From: Gammaproteobacteria bacterium
GTDB taxonomy: Bacteria > Pseudomonadota > Gammaproteobacteria > Arenicellales > Poriferihabitantaceae
DNA length: 40,650 bases
Direction: 5' to 3'
NCBI GenBank assembly: GCA_028817015.1
Contig: JAPPQJ010000021.1
Location: forward strand, 1 to 40,650
Part shown: one piece after another, positions 7,600-17,018 of the stretch
How positions within the stretch are numbered: position 1 is the first letter of the stretch
Layout: the number at the start of each line of letters is the position of its first letter
Translations under genes and position numbers: made by a program
The notes under the pieces: model-generated
What the model was told of the DNA's origin: nothing
Databases searched by the model: none
What the model saw: the letters and a program-made list of their open reading frames with translations, nothing else

Positions 7600-8708
7600 G
7601 CCCGCCGGCCGCGGCCAGGCGCGGGTTTTTCCCGGTGGCGATTCGCTCCATCGTCGCCGAAACCGGCGACTCCCGGGTGATCGAGTTGTCCCCGTTGCAA
7701 GACCAGGACCGGGGGCGCATCACCCACCGAAGCGGCCAGCATGTCTCGGTCAGGGTCACCGCAGGTGGGCGGGAAATCTATCGCACCTACTCGATCTGCG
7801 AGCCGTCGTCATCCGGGAAAATCGCCCTGGGCGTGCGGTTGCTGCCAAACGGCGTTTTTTCCGACTGGCTGCGCCGCTGCAAGGCGGGCGACCGGCTGGC
7901 GGTCAGTGGTGCGCAAGGGCGTTTCTACCTGCGTCCGCCCGAACATCCGCGCCAGCAGAGTTTGTTCATCGCCTCCGGCAGCGGCATCACCCCGGTGATC
8001 AGCATGCTGGAAGAATTCCTCGGCGCACACCCCGAGGCCGGCGCGCTGCTGCTGTATGCCAACCGCAACACCGCATCCACCATGTTTCTGGAGCGCCTGA
8101 TGCAGTTGAAGAACCGGTTCATGGCGCGTTTCACGCTGCACTTTTTCACCTCGCGGGAGCAGCAGGCCGTGGCCTGGCGCAACTCCCGCATAGACGCCGC
8201 CGCGCTGGGCGGATTGCAGGACAAGCGCCTGTTGCGGGTGCCGGATTTCCGGCATTTCTACTTGTGCGGCCCGCCGCCGATGATGGAGTCGTGCGGCCGA
8301 TTCCTGCGCGCCGGCGGCGTGGACGGCGCGCGCATCCACAGCGAACACTTCGCCCCGGCCCGCCGCCTCGACGCCTCCGACTCTCCCCAACCGCAGTCGG
8401 TGCGCGGCCCCGACCCGGCGGCCCGCATCGTGGCGCGCGTCAGCGTCATCTTGAACGGCACACGGCGCGAATTCAACTATTGCGACCGCGACCCGTCGGT
8501 GCTCGCGGCGGCGGCGCGCCAGCATATCGCCCTGCCTTTCGCCTGCGCCGGCGGCGTCTGCGGAACCTGCCGCTGCAAAATCCTGCAGGGCCGGGTGCTG
8601 ATGGAAAAAAACCACGCGCTGGAAGCGCAAGACATCGCCGACGGTTTCGTCCTGGCCTGCCAGTCCCGGCCGCAAGACGGCAAACTGTCGTTGTCGTTCG
8701 ATTATTGA
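7596..8708 (+). CDS. paaE: 1,2-phenylacetyl-CoA epoxidase reductase PaaE
   Basis: NADPH-dependent reductase that passes electrons through FAD and a plant-type [2Fe-2S] cluster to the epoxidase. The 370-aa domain order is a ferredoxin-reductase FAD domain (RTYSIC at about 63-68), an NAD(P) domain (SGSGITPV at about 127-134, YLCGPPPMM at 222-230) and a C-terminal [2Fe-2S] domain with cysteines near 317, 322, 325 and 355 (CAGGVCGTC and the later LAC). All four cluster ligands are present. The start overlaps paaD's stop. It is the only Rieske- or epoxidase-compatible reductase in the window. Confidence 0.93.
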   Translation: MSPPAAARRGFFPVAIRSIVAETGDSRVIELSPLQDQDRGRITHRSGQHVSVRVTAGGREIYRTYSICEPSSSGKIALGVRLLPNGVFSDWLRRCKAGDRLAVSGAQGRFYLRPPEHPRQQSLFIASGSGITPVISMLEEFLGAHPEAGALLLYANRNTASTMFLERLMQLKNRFMARFTLHFFTSREQQAVAWRNSRIDAAALGGLQDKRLLRVPDFRHFYLCGPPPMMESCGRFLRAGGVDGARIHSEHFAPARRLDASDSPQPQSVRGPDPAARIVARVSVILNGTRREFNYCDRDPSVLAAAARQHIALPFACAGGVCGTCRCKILQGRVLMEKNHALEAQDIADGFVLACQSRPQDGKLSLSFDY

Positions 8709-8769
8709 ACGGGCCGTTTGCGCGGAAGCGGTATTCGTGATATTTTGCCGGCCGCGTGGAGAGTGGATC

Positions 8770-9546
8770 ATGGACAACATCATTTTCAGCATCACAAACC
8801 GACTGGCGGTGATTACCCTGAACCGCCCCGAGTCGCTCAACAGTTTGAATGCCGACATGCTCGGTGAGTTGAACCGGGCGGTGCGAGAGGTGGCCGACTC
8901 GGACGCCCGCGCGCTGTTGATCAGCGCCAAAGGCCGGGGCTTTTGTTCCGGCCAGGATTTGTCCGACCCCGGCATCGACGCCCGGGCCGGCGGCGACTTG
9001 GGGCGAATGCTGGAGCAATACTACAACCCGCTGATGCGCGCCTTGTCGGCGCTGGACATCCCCGTGGTCAGCGCGGTGGGCGGGGTGGCGGCCGGCGCCG
9101 GAGTCAGCCTGGCATTGGCGGCCGACATCATGCTGATGCACCGGTCGGCGTCCCTGGTGCTGGCTTTCAGCCGCATCGGCCTGGTGCCGGACGCCGGCAG
9201 TTCGTGGTTGTTGAGCCGCGCCGTCGGCCTGCGGCGCGCCACCGCGCTGGCCCTGATGGGCGCGACCATCAGCAGCACGCAGGCCCTGGAGTGGGGGCTG
9301 GCCTGGGCGGTATATGAAGACGACTTCCACGACCAAACCGAAACAATCTGCGCCCGGCTGGCCGCTGCGCCGACCAGGGGGCTGGGATACACCAAGCGGG
9401 TGTTTGGCGGTGCGGCGGTCAACGACTTTGACCGGCAACTGGAGGTGGAAAAGGATTTTCAGCGCCTGGCCGGAAACAGCGCCGATTACCGCGAAGGGGT
9501 GGACGCTTTCTTCGCCGGCAGAAAACCCCAATTCACCGGCCAGTAA
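8770..9546 (+). CDS. paaG: ring-1,2-epoxyphenylacetyl-CoA isomerase PaaG
   Basis: Crotonase-fold enzyme that isomerises the ring epoxide to the seven-membered oxepin-CoA, and also acts as a delta3-delta2 enoyl-CoA isomerase later in the pathway. The 258-aa product has the crotonase oxyanion-hole segments GRGFCSGQDLSD and NGVAAGAG-like GGVAAGAG, plus GLVPDAGSSW with the catalytic Asp near residue 141. The C-terminus QRLAGNSADYREGVDAF is diagnostic of PaaG. The ATG at 8770 is preferred to the track start at 8737 because homology begins there. The paaE-paaG gap is about 60 bp. Confidence 0.92.
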   Translation: MDNIIFSITNRLAVITLNRPESLNSLNADMLGELNRAVREVADSDARALLISAKGRGFCSGQDLSDPGIDARAGGDLGRMLEQYYNPLMRALSALDIPVVSAVGGVAAGAGVSLALAADIMLMHRSASLVLAFSRIGLVPDAGSSWLLSRAVGLRRATALALMGATISSTQALEWGLAWAVYEDDFHDQTETICARLAAAPTRGLGYTKRVFGGAAVNDFDRQLEVEKDFQRLAGNSADYREGVDAFFAGRKPQFTGQ

Positions 9547-9559
9547 GGAAACCCAGGCC

Positions 9560-10042
9560 GTGGAGCGCCCGATTGAACAGCGCCAATGCGCTGCGCTGCG
9601 CGAACAGGATGACCGCCTGGCGTTGCGGTGCGTGGAAACCATGCTAAGCGAAGACCATTGCTCGGCGGGGCTCGGCATGGTGCTGGAGGGCGCGGGGGCC
9701 GGCTGGGCGAAGTTGCGCATGCCGGTAACCCGCAGCATGATCAACGGCTACAATGTCTGCCACGGCGGGTTGATCTTTGCGCTGGCGGACAGCACCTTTG
9801 CGTGCAGTTGCAACGGTTACAACCGGGTGACGGTGGCCAGCGGCTGCCAAATCGAATACCTGCGCCCGGCTCTCCTCGGCGATGTTCTAAGCGCCCACGG
9901 CAGCGAGCGCAAACGGGGGAAATGGACCGGCGTCTATGACATCGAAATCCGCAATCAGAAAAAGCAACTCGTCGCGTTGTTTCGCGGCAAATCCTTCACC
10001 ACTCAAAAACCCATCATCGAAAGGCGGGAGAAGCGGGGCTGA
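9560..10042 (+). CDS. paaI: hydroxyphenylacetyl-CoA thioesterase PaaI
   Basis: Hot-dog-fold acyl-CoA thioesterase that frees CoA from dead-end or hydroxylated phenylacetyl-CoA intermediates. In 160 aa the signature NGYNVCHGGLIFALADSTFA is present, with HGG near 68-70 and the probable catalytic Asp near 77. The GTG start at 9560 is chosen because TAAGGAAA lies about 9 bp upstream and just overlaps paaG's stop. With PaaK in the same operon, the cell can both form and cleave the CoA esters. Confidence 0.9.
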   Translation: MERPIEQRQCAALREQDDRLALRCVETMLSEDHCSAGLGMVLEGAGAGWAKLRMPVTRSMINGYNVCHGGLIFALADSTFACSCNGYNRVTVASGCQIEYLRPALLGDVLSAHGSERKRGKWTGVYDIEIRNQKKQLVALFRGKSFTTQKPIIERREKRG

Positions 10043-10082
10043 AGCGCTTTTTCCGCCGGACCGCGTTTTTCAGGAAAACCAC

Positions 10083-11363
10083 ATGCCGAACCTTGAACCC
10101 CTGGACAAAATCGAACGCGCCGGCGCCGATGAACTGCGCGATTTGCAGTTGCGGCGGATGCGGTGGAGTTTGCGGCATTGCTATGAGCGCATCGGTTTTT
10201 ACAAAAACCGCTTCGATGAATGCGGCGTGCATCCCGACGACCTGAAGGAGTTGAGCGATCTGGCCCGGTTTCCGTTCACCACCAAGCGGGATTTGCGCGA
10301 CGCCTATCCGTTTGGGATGTTCGCCAGGCCGCCTTCGGACATCGTGCGCGTTCATGCGTCGAGCGGCACCACCGGCAAGCCGACCATCGTCGGCTACACG
10401 CGCAAGGACATAGACGACTGGGCGCACTGCATGGCCCGCAGCATTCGCGCCGCCGGCGGCGACGCCCACAGCGTGGTGCATGTCGCCTACGGCTACGGAT
10501 TGTTCACCGGCGGCCTGGGCGCCCACTACGGCGCCGAGAAATTAGGCGCCATGGTGATCCCGGTATCCGGCGGTATGACCACCCGCCAGGCGCAACTCAT
10601 TCACGATTTGCGGCCCGACATCATCATGGTCACGCCGTCTTACTTTCTCAACATCGTTGACCAATACATGGCCCAGGGGTGGGACCCCCGGCAATGGTCG
10701 CTGCGGGTCGGCATTTTCGGCGCCGAGCCGTGGAGCGGCGCGATGCGCGATTCCATCCAGGCCGGCACCGCCCTCAAGGCGACCGACATCTACGGGCTGT
10801 CCGAAGTGATGGGGCCCGGCGTCGCCCAGGAGTGCCTGGAAACCCAGGACGGGCTGACCGTGTGGGAGGATTATTTCTACCCGGAAATCATCGACCCGGA
10901 AACGCAGCAGACCCTGCCCGACGGTTGCGAAGGCGAACTGGTGTTCACCACGCTGGCCAAGGAGGGCACGCCGCTGGTGCGCTACCGCACCCGGGACTTA
11001 ACCGCGCTGTTGCCCGGCACCGCCCGCACCATGCGCCGCATGATGCGCATCAAGGGGCGCAGCGACGACATGATGATCGTGCGCGGGGTCAACGTCTATC
11101 CGTCTCAAATCGAGGAACACATCCTGCAGATGCCGGAATTGTCGGCCACCTATCAACTGGAAATCGCCCGCCGGGGCCGCCTCGATGAATTGCTCATTCA
11201 TGTCGAGATGAATCAACCCGGCCAGCCTCACCAGCCGGCCGGGAAAACCCTGCAGCAGCGCATTAAAGACACCATCGGCATCAGCAGCCAAGCGGTGTTT
11301 CACGAGCCGGGGACGCTGCCCCGGTCGCAGGGCAAGGCGGTGCGCGTGAAGAGTCCGCAGTGA
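10083..11363 (+). CDS. paaK: phenylacetate-CoA ligase PaaK
   Basis: AMP-forming ligase that activates phenylacetate to phenylacetyl-CoA, the entry step of the pathway. In 426 aa the ANL-superfamily P-loop SSGTTGKPT is at about residues 93-101, followed by DIYGLSEVMGPGVAQEC, LVRYRTRD and the C-terminal-domain hinge region RSDDMMIVRGVNVYPSQIEE, as in PaaK proteins. The ATG at 10083 follows the end of paaI by 40 bp. A short glutamine/proline insert (QPGQPHQPAG) lies in the C-terminal domain. It is the last of the contiguous paa genes. Confidence 0.94.
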   Translation: MPNLEPLDKIERAGADELRDLQLRRMRWSLRHCYERIGFYKNRFDECGVHPDDLKELSDLARFPFTTKRDLRDAYPFGMFARPPSDIVRVHASSGTTGKPTIVGYTRKDIDDWAHCMARSIRAAGGDAHSVVHVAYGYGLFTGGLGAHYGAEKLGAMVIPVSGGMTTRQAQLIHDLRPDIIMVTPSYFLNIVDQYMAQGWDPRQWSLRVGIFGAEPWSGAMRDSIQAGTALKATDIYGLSEVMGPGVAQECLETQDGLTVWEDYFYPEIIDPETQQTLPDGCEGELVFTTLAKEGTPLVRYRTRDLTALLPGTARTMRRMMRIKGRSDDMMIVRGVNVYPSQIEEHILQMPELSATYQLEIARRGRLDELLIHVEMNQPGQPHQPAGKTLQQRIKDTIGISSQAVFHEPGTLPRSQGKAVRVKSPQ

Positions 11364-11475
11364 TGGTTGGCGCCGCATCGGTGCCGTCGAACCGGCGGTT
11401 TGTTGCGCCGCCGCCGGCCGGATTGCGCATTGAACCGGCCTTCTCAACCCACTTCATCGCCTGGCGAAAACCGAC

Positions 11476-12441
11476 ATGACTCAACCCGCAACCTTCGCCT
11501 CCACCGGCGATCTTGACCCGAAGCCGGTCACCTTTGCCGAACTGGGGCCGAAGGGCTCCGGCTGTTACGGTTTCACCGCCGAAGGCGACCCCAACTCCGG
11601 GGTCATCATCGGCGATGATTCGGTGATGGTGGTCGATGCCCAGGCGACTCCGGGGCTGGCCCGCAAAGTCATCGAGTGCATCCGCACGGTCACCGACAAG
11701 CCGGTCAGCCACATCGTGCTGACCCACTATCACGCCGTGCGGGTGCTGGGGGCGGGCGCTTATGGCGCATCGCAAATCATCATGAGCGACCGCGCGCGCG
11801 ATGATGTCGCTGAGCGCGGGCGGCAGGACTGGGATTCGGAATTCGGCAGATTCCCCCGCCTTTTCGAGGGGCACGAGGAGATCGCCGGGCTGACCTGGCC
11901 GAACGCCACCTTCAGCCGCTCGATGCGCGTGTATTTGGGCGGCCGGGAGGTGCAACTGCATCACCTCGGGCGCGGCCACACGGCCGGCGACATCGTCGTT
12001 TATGTGCCCGACAGCAAGGTCCTGTTTTCAGGCGACCTGGTCGAATATCGCTCCGCCTGCTATTGCGGCGACGCCCATTTGGCCGACTGGCCGGCGACCC
12101 TCGACAACCTGGTGCAATTTGATATTCAGGCGCTGGTTCCGGGGCGCGGCGACGCCTTGACCGATGCGGCGATGATTGCCGAGGGCGTGGCGTTGACGCG
12201 GGATTTTCTGTCCACACTGTATGATTCGGTGAAGTCCAGCGTGGCCGAAAAGCGCGGCTTGAAGGAGGCGTTCGACGCCTGCAACCAGGCCATGCGCCCC
12301 AAGTTCGGCGACTTCGCCATCTTTGAACATTGCCAGCCGTTCAATGTCGCCCGCGCATACGACGAGGCGCAGGGCCTGGAACACCCCCGCATCTGGACCG
12401 CGCAGCGCGACCTGGAAATGTGGGAGCAACTGAGCGACTGA
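11476..12441 (+). CDS. MBL-fold hydrolase-like protein with degenerate metal site, homogentisate cluster
   Basis: Metallo-beta-lactamase-fold protein of 321 aa; function unknown. The usual HxHxDH signature is replaced by THYHAVR: His84 and His86 remain, but the metal-2 Asp and His positions are Val88 and Arg89. The third site-1 ligand (GHTAGD, His168) and the bridging Asp (SGD, Asp187) are kept, while the last site-2 His is Arg224 in VPGRGD. It could therefore bind at most one metal in the normal way. From memory, MBL proteins of this type travel with an FAD monooxygenase, hmgA and DUF2783 in proteobacteria, as here. Its stop overlaps the possible start of the FAD gene. A 7-bp GC stem (CCGGCGG/CCGCCGG) lies in the 112-bp gap before it. 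A hydrolytic or lactonase role in aromatic catabolism is only a guess. Confidence 0.8.
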   Translation: MTQPATFASTGDLDPKPVTFAELGPKGSGCYGFTAEGDPNSGVIIGDDSVMVVDAQATPGLARKVIECIRTVTDKPVSHIVLTHYHAVRVLGAGAYGASQIIMSDRARDDVAERGRQDWDSEFGRFPRLFEGHEEIAGLTWPNATFSRSMRVYLGGREVQLHHLGRGHTAGDIVVYVPDSKVLFSGDLVEYRSACYCGDAHLADWPATLDNLVQFDIQALVPGRGDALTDAAMIAEGVALTRDFLSTLYDSVKSSVAEKRGLKEAFDACNQAMRPKFGDFAIFEHCQPFNVARAYDEAQGLEHPRIWTAQRDLEMWEQLSD

Positions 12442-14099
12442 TGGATGGGGGCCCGATGAACACCGCCTGCCCGCACTGGCGAGAGGTTGAAAAACTGCAG
12501 TTTGTGCATTCGTGCCACCGCGACTCCGAACAGTCGGTGGTCATCGCCGGCGCCGGCCCGATTGGGTTGACTTTGGCCATCGACCTGGCGCAGCGCGGGG
12601 TGCCAAGCGTGGTGCTGGAAAAGTCGGACCGTCTGTCGGACGGCTCGCGCGCGCTGTGCTGGTCGAGGCGCACGCTGGACATCTTCAACCGCCTCGGCAT
12701 CGCCGGGCCGATGCGCGAGACCGGCGTTCAATGGCAGGTGGGCCGCGTGTTCCACCGACAAGAGCAAATCTACAACCTGCGGCTGACCCCCGACACCTTT
12801 CCCGAAAACCCGTTTTTCGTCAATTTGCAGCAGCCGCTTTGCGAATACCTGCTGTTGCAGGCGTGCGCGCAATATCCCCAAATTGATTTGCGCTGGGCCA
12901 ACCGGTTGACCGGTGTGCGGGCGCATCCCGGCGGCGGCGTTGCCCTGACCGTGCGCTGCGACCGCGGAGAATACCGCATCGACACCGAATATTTAGCCGC
13001 CTGCGACGGGGCCAGATCCACGGTGCGGGAAAAACTCGGCCTGCGTTTTGCCGGCCGGCGGTTCAACGACCGTTTCCTAATCGCCGACATCGAGATGGCC
13101 GGCGATTTTCCGAACGAGCGCCGGTTCTGGTTTGAGCCGCCGTTTCACGACGGCCAATCGACGCTGTTGCACAAGCAGGCGCAAAACCTGTGGCGGGTTG
13201 ATTTTCAGTTGAACACCGGGCCCGGGGTGTCCAAAGCGCAACTGCGCCTGGACCGCGACCGGCGCTCGGTGCGCAAGCGCATTCGCGCCTTTTTGGGGCG
13301 CGATGATTTGGACTTTGAAATCGTCTGGTGCTCGGTCTACTTGTTCACCTGCCGGCGCATCGAGCGGTTCCGCCACGGCAACATTTTTTTCGCCGGCGAC
13401 AGCGCGCATTTAGTCTCGCCGTTTGGCGCGCGGGGCGGCAACGGCGGCATCCAGGACAGCGACAACCTCGGCTGGAAACTGGCCGAAGTCCTGCACGGCC
13501 ATGCCGCCGACCGGTTGCTGGACAGTTATGACGCCGAGCGCGTCGCCGCCAGCGATGAGGACATTCTGAACTCGTCGCGCACCACCGATTTCATGACCCC
13601 GAAGAGCGCCAGGTCCAAACGCATCCGCGACACCGTGCTGAAACTGGCGCGCTCCCACGACTTCGCCGTGCACATGGTCAACGCCGGGCGCATGAGCCGC
13701 CCTTTTTCCTACCGCCACCTGGGCCCGTTCAAGGATCATCCCAACGGCATCCGCGTCCGGGCCGGCGATGCGGGCCTCGACATTCCGCTCATTCACGCCC
13801 GCACCGGCGCGCGCAGTTATCTGCTCAGGCACATTCGCGACTACACCATGGTCGCGTATCAGCGCCCGGCGGTGGCGTGGCCGGGGCGCGCCGCAGCCTG
13901 CGATGTCGTTCATATCGGCGATGCCCGGCAGGGGGAAGGGGAATATCTCGACTCGCAGGGTTTGATGAAAAAGCATTATGTCGGCGACACGGGCGGCTAT
14001 GTGTTGTTTCGCCCCGACCAGCATATCCTGGGCGTGTGGCGCGACCGCGAACCGGATGCCGTCATCGCGGCGCTTGAACGGCAGCGCGGCGCGCGTTGA
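12441..14099 (+). CDS. FAD-dependent aromatic monooxygenase (PheA/TfdB/MhpA-like)
   Basis: Single-component flavoprotein hydroxylase of about 552 aa. It has the Rossmann FAD motif VVIAGAGPIGLTLAIDLAQRG near 33-53, the ACDGARSTVR segment and the second FAD motif FFAGDSAHLVSPFGARGGNGGIQD, typical of NAD(P)H-dependent phenol-type hydroxylases. The C-terminal thioredoxin-like domain of the family also appears to be present. Lying directly before hmgA, it probably hydroxylates an aromatic acid towards homogentisate, such as a hydroxyphenylacetate or hydroxybenzoate-type substrate (inference). The start is either ATG 12441, overlapping the previous stop as TGATG, or ATG 12456 behind a GGGGG tract. 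Exact substrate cannot be told from sequence. Confidence 0.85.
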   Translation: MDGGPMNTACPHWREVEKLQFVHSCHRDSEQSVVIAGAGPIGLTLAIDLAQRGVPSVVLEKSDRLSDGSRALCWSRRTLDIFNRLGIAGPMRETGVQWQVGRVFHRQEQIYNLRLTPDTFPENPFFVNLQQPLCEYLLLQACAQYPQIDLRWANRLTGVRAHPGGGVALTVRCDRGEYRIDTEYLAACDGARSTVREKLGLRFAGRRFNDRFLIADIEMAGDFPNERRFWFEPPFHDGQSTLLHKQAQNLWRVDFQLNTGPGVSKAQLRLDRDRRSVRKRIRAFLGRDDLDFEIVWCSVYLFTCRRIERFRHGNIFFAGDSAHLVSPFGARGGNGGIQDSDNLGWKLAEVLHGHAADRLLDSYDAERVAASDEDILNSSRTTDFMTPKSARSKRIRDTVLKLARSHDFAVHMVNAGRMSRPFSYRHLGPFKDHPNGIRVRAGDAGLDIPLIHARTGARSYLLRHIRDYTMVAYQRPAVAWPGRAAACDVVHIGDARQGEGEYLDSQGLMKKHYVGDTGGYVLFRPDQHILGVWRDREPDAVIAALERQRGAR

Positions 14100-14105
14100 A
14101 CGCGG

Positions 14106-15428
14106 ATGCCTGAACTGCAATACATGACCGGTTTCGGCAACACCTTTGAAACCGAGGCGTTGCCGAACGCCCTGCCGCGGGGCCGCAACTCGCCGCAGCG
14201 GTGCAATTACGGCCTGTATGCGGAGCAGTTGAGCGGCACCGCGTTTACCATGCCAAAGCACGCCAACGCGCGCTCGTGGCTGTATCGAATGCTGCCTTCG
14301 GTCAAACATGCCGGCGCCTTTCGCGCCGAATCCCCCGGCCACATTCGCACCGCCCCCTGCCGCGAGCCGCATTCGCTGCCCATCGGCGCGCAGCGCTGGA
14401 GCGCCACGCCGCCGCCGGATCATCCGGCCAACTTTATGGCGGGGATGCTGACCATGACCACGGCCGGCGACAGCGACGCGCACACCGGCATGGCGGCGCA
14501 TGTGTATGCCTGCAATACATCCATGACCGACGACTATTTCTTCAACCGGGACGGCGAATATCTCATCGTGCCGGAGCAAGGCGGGGTCCGTTTCGACACC
14601 GAGTTCGGCATACTGGAAGCGCATCCGGGCGAAATCGTCATCATCCCGCGCGGCGTGGTTTTCCGCGTCGCATTGCCAGAGGGGAGCGCCAGAGGCTATG
14701 TGTGCGAAAACTACGGCGCCCGCTTTGAACTGCCCGAGCGCGGGCCAATCGGCGCCAACGGCCTGGCCAGCCCGCGTGATTTCCAATACCCGGTGGCCGC
14801 TTATGAAGAAGGCCGGGGGCGCGGCCGCCTGTGGGCCAAATGGGGCGGCGATTTATACTCCTGCGAGATCGACCACTCGCCTCTGGATGTGGTGGCCTGG
14901 CACGGAAACTATGCGCCGTGCAAGTATGACTTGCGCGCTTTTTCGCCGCTCGGGGCGGTCGCCTTCGACCACCCCGACCCGTCTGTTTTTACCGTGCTGA
15001 CTTCGCCGTCATCAACGCCGGGCGTCGGCAATGTCGATTTTGTCATCTTTCCCGAGCGATGGATGGTCGCCGAAGACACCTTCCGCCCGCCGTGGTTTCA
15101 CCGCAACATCATGTCCGAATTCATGGGTTTGATCGACGGGGTATACGACGCCAAACCGCGCGGCTTTCACCCGGGGGCGATGAGTCTGCACAACTCCATG
15201 CTGCCGCACGGCCCCGACGCCGATGCGTTTGAAGCGGCCAGCCGCGCCCGGTTGAAACCGGTCAAGCTGGAAAACACCCTGGCGTTCATGTTCGAGAGCA
15301 GCCTGCCGCAGCGCGTCACCCGGTATGCGGCCGAGAGTCCGCAACGCCAGGCGGACTACCGCGACGGCTGGAGGCCCCTCAAAAAAACGTTTCACCAACA
15401 ACCACCCGATGAAACTGGCAACGCTTAA
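14106..15428 (+). CDS. hmgA: homogentisate 1,2-dioxygenase
   Basis: Non-haem Fe(II) enzyme that opens the homogentisate ring to maleylacetoacetate. The 440-aa length is typical. The N-terminal [15 protein letters not shown] and the cupin region [18 protein letters not shown] are diagnostic. Iron ligands correspond to His332, Glu338 and His368 (MLPHGPD). It follows the FAD monooxygenase by 6 bp and overlaps fahA by 20 bp. With fahA and maiA it completes conversion of homogentisate to fumarate and acetoacetate. Confidence 0.96.
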   Translation: MPELQYMTGFGNTFETEALPNALPRGRNSPQRCNYGLYAEQLSGTAFTMPKHANARSWLYRMLPSVKHAGAFRAESPGHIRTAPCREPHSLPIGAQRWSATPPPDHPANFMAGMLTMTTAGDSDAHTGMAAHVYACNTSMTDDYFFNRDGEYLIVPEQGGVRFDTEFGILEAHPGEIVIIPRGVVFRVALPEGSARGYVCENYGARFELPERGPIGANGLASPRDFQYPVAAYEEGRGRGRLWAKWGGDLYSCEIDHSPLDVVAWHGNYAPCKYDLRAFSPLGAVAFDHPDPSVFTVLTSPSSTPGVGNVDFVIFPERWMVAEDTFRPPWFHRNIMSEFMGLIDGVYDAKPRGFHPGAMSLHNSMLPHGPDADAFEAASRARLKPVKLENTLAFMFESSLPQRVTRYAAESPQRQADYRDGWRPLKKTFHQQPPDETGNA

Positions 15429-16386
15429 AAACGACTGCAGAGACGGCCGGCTGGTCGTGGTCAACCGCGACCTCAGCCGTTTTGCCGAGGCCCCCGCCGA
15501 CCTGCCGACTCTGCAAGCCGCGCTCGATGACTGGAGCCGCGCCCGCCATTCGCTGGCCGCGGTTTACCGCGCCCTGCAATCGGGTGACATCGACGGGCGG
15601 GCGATGGCCATGGAGCAACTGGGTGCGCCCCTGCCGCGCGCCTACCAGTGGCTGGACGGTTCCGCGTATCTCAATCATGTTGAGCTGGTTCGCAAAGCGC
15701 GCGGCGCGCAGATGCCGTCCACATTTTTGACCGACCCGCTGATGTATCAGGGCGGCTCCGACATCCTGCTGGGCTGCCGGGACCCCATCGCCGCCGGCAG
15801 CGAGCGGCACGGCATCGACCTGGAAGCGGAAATTTGCGTGGTGACCGACGATGTGCCGGCGGCGTGCCCGCCGCAACAGGCTGAGCGGCGCATCCAACTG
15901 ATCGGGATGTTGAATGACATCTCGCTGCGCAACCTCATCCCGGCGGAACTGGCCAAGGGTTTCGGCTTTGTGCACGGCAAGCCGCCGACCGCTTTTGCGC
16001 CGGTCCTGGTGACGCCCGATGAATTGGGGGGCGCCTGGAAGGACGCCAAAATTCACCTGCCCCTGCGCACCTGGATCAACGGTCAATGGCTGGGGCATCC
16101 CGACTGCGCGACCGACATGCAGTTCAACTTCGCGGAACTCATCGCCCACGCCGCGAAAACGCGGCCCCTCGGCGCCGGCACGATCATCGGCTCCGGCACC
16201 GTTTCCAACCGCGATGCGTCGCGCGGGTTCTGCTGTCTGGCCGAGGCCCGCATGATCGAAACCATCCGGCACGGCAAACCGCGCACCGGGTTTCTTCGAT
16301 TCGGCGACCGCGTGAAAATCGACATGACCGACGCGCGCGGCAACAGTCTTTTCGGCAGCATCGAGCAAACGGTGGTGAAACGGTGA
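15409..16386 (+). CDS. fahA: fumarylacetoacetase (fumarylacetoacetate hydrolase family)
   Basis: Hydrolyses fumarylacetoacetate to fumarate and acetoacetate. The 325-aa protein has the FAH-domain segments [39 protein letters not shown] and GSGTVSN, including the acidic metal ligands expected of the family. Length fits the shorter bacterial form (about 330 aa) rather than the 420-aa mammalian type. It starts 20 bp inside hmgA and ends overlapping maiA by GTGA. Other FAH-family acylpyruvases share the fold, but the hmgA/maiA neighbours support this call. Confidence 0.9.
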   Translation: MKLATLKNDCRDGRLVVVNRDLSRFAEAPADLPTLQAALDDWSRARHSLAAVYRALQSGDIDGRAMAMEQLGAPLPRAYQWLDGSAYLNHVELVRKARGAQMPSTFLTDPLMYQGGSDILLGCRDPIAAGSERHGIDLEAEICVVTDDVPAACPPQQAERRIQLIGMLNDISLRNLIPAELAKGFGFVHGKPPTAFAPVLVTPDELGGAWKDAKIHLPLRTWINGQWLGHPDCATDMQFNFAELIAHAAKTRPLGAGTIIGSGTVSNRDASRGFCCLAEARMIETIRHGKPRTGFLRFGDRVKIDMTDARGNSLFGSIEQTVVKR

Positions 16387-17018
16387 AACTCCACGGTTAT
16401 TGGAGGTCCTCGGCGACCTACCGGGTGCGCATCGCGCTGAACTTGAAAGCGGTGCGGTGTGAGTTGGCGCCCGTCAACCTGCTTTCCGAAGACGACAAAC
16501 AGCGCTATGGCGACAAGAATCCCACGGCGCTGGTGCCCACGCTGGAGTTGAGCGGCGGCGCCTGCATTCGCCAGTCCATGGCCATCCTTGATTATCTGGA
16601 GCGCGAATACCCCGAGCCCGCGCTTATCCCGGCGGATTCAACCCGGCGGGCCGCGGTGCTGGCGTTTGCCTGCGACATCGCCATGGAGGTTCATCCGCTC
16701 AACAACCTGCGCGTGTTGCGGCGCCTTAAGGATCGGCACGGTTTTTCCGAAGAGGGAGCGGTCGAATGGATGCACCACTGGATGCACGCTTCTTTTGTGA
16801 ACCTGGAGAAAATGGCGGACGCTTCGGGGCGTTATTGTTTCGGCGATGCGCCGACCCTGGCCGATGTGTTCTTAATCCCCCAGATGTATAACGCCGCGCG
16901 CTGGGAACTGGATGTGTCCGCCTACCCCAAACTCGTGCGCATCAACGACCACGCCACCCGGCAAAGCGCGTTCAGCAAAGCCCACCCCAGCCGGCAAGCG
17001 GACGCAGTCGGCGCATGA
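16383..17018 (+). CDS. maiA: maleylacetoacetate isomerase (zeta-class GST)
   Basis: Glutathione-dependent cis-trans isomerase converting maleylacetoacetate to fumarylacetoacetate. In 211 aa it begins [21 protein letters not shown], the zeta-GST active-site motif with the catalytic Ser-Ser near residues 9-10. This is followed by the GSH-binding ALVPTLE and QSMAILDYLE segments and an all-helical C-terminal domain with GDAPTLADVFLIPQ. The start is GTG at 16383, overlapping fahA's stop. The glutathione it needs is made via gshA at the other end of this region. Confidence 0.93.
   Translation: MKLHGYWRSSATYRVRIALNLKAVRCELAPVNLLSEDDKQRYGDKNPTALVPTLELSGGACIRQSMAILDYLEREYPEPALIPADSTRRAAVLAFACDIAMEVHPLNNLRVLRRLKDRHGFSEEGAVEWMHHWMHASFVNLEKMADASGRYCFGDAPTLADVFLIPQMYNAARWELDVSAYPKLVRINDHATRQSAFSKAHPSRQADAVGA

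Noticed and set aside
7809-9744. Long minus-strand ORFs (388 and 423 aa)
   Set aside because: Antisense to paaE and paaG, whose protein motifs are unambiguous.
11364-11475. Possible terminator between paaK and the MBL gene
   Set aside because: A 7-bp GC stem exists but has a 12-nt loop and no T run, so I do not call it a terminator.
13410-14786. 458-aa minus-strand ORF
   Set aside because: Lies antisense to the FAD monooxygenase and hmgA, both of which have clear motifs. No recognisable domain.
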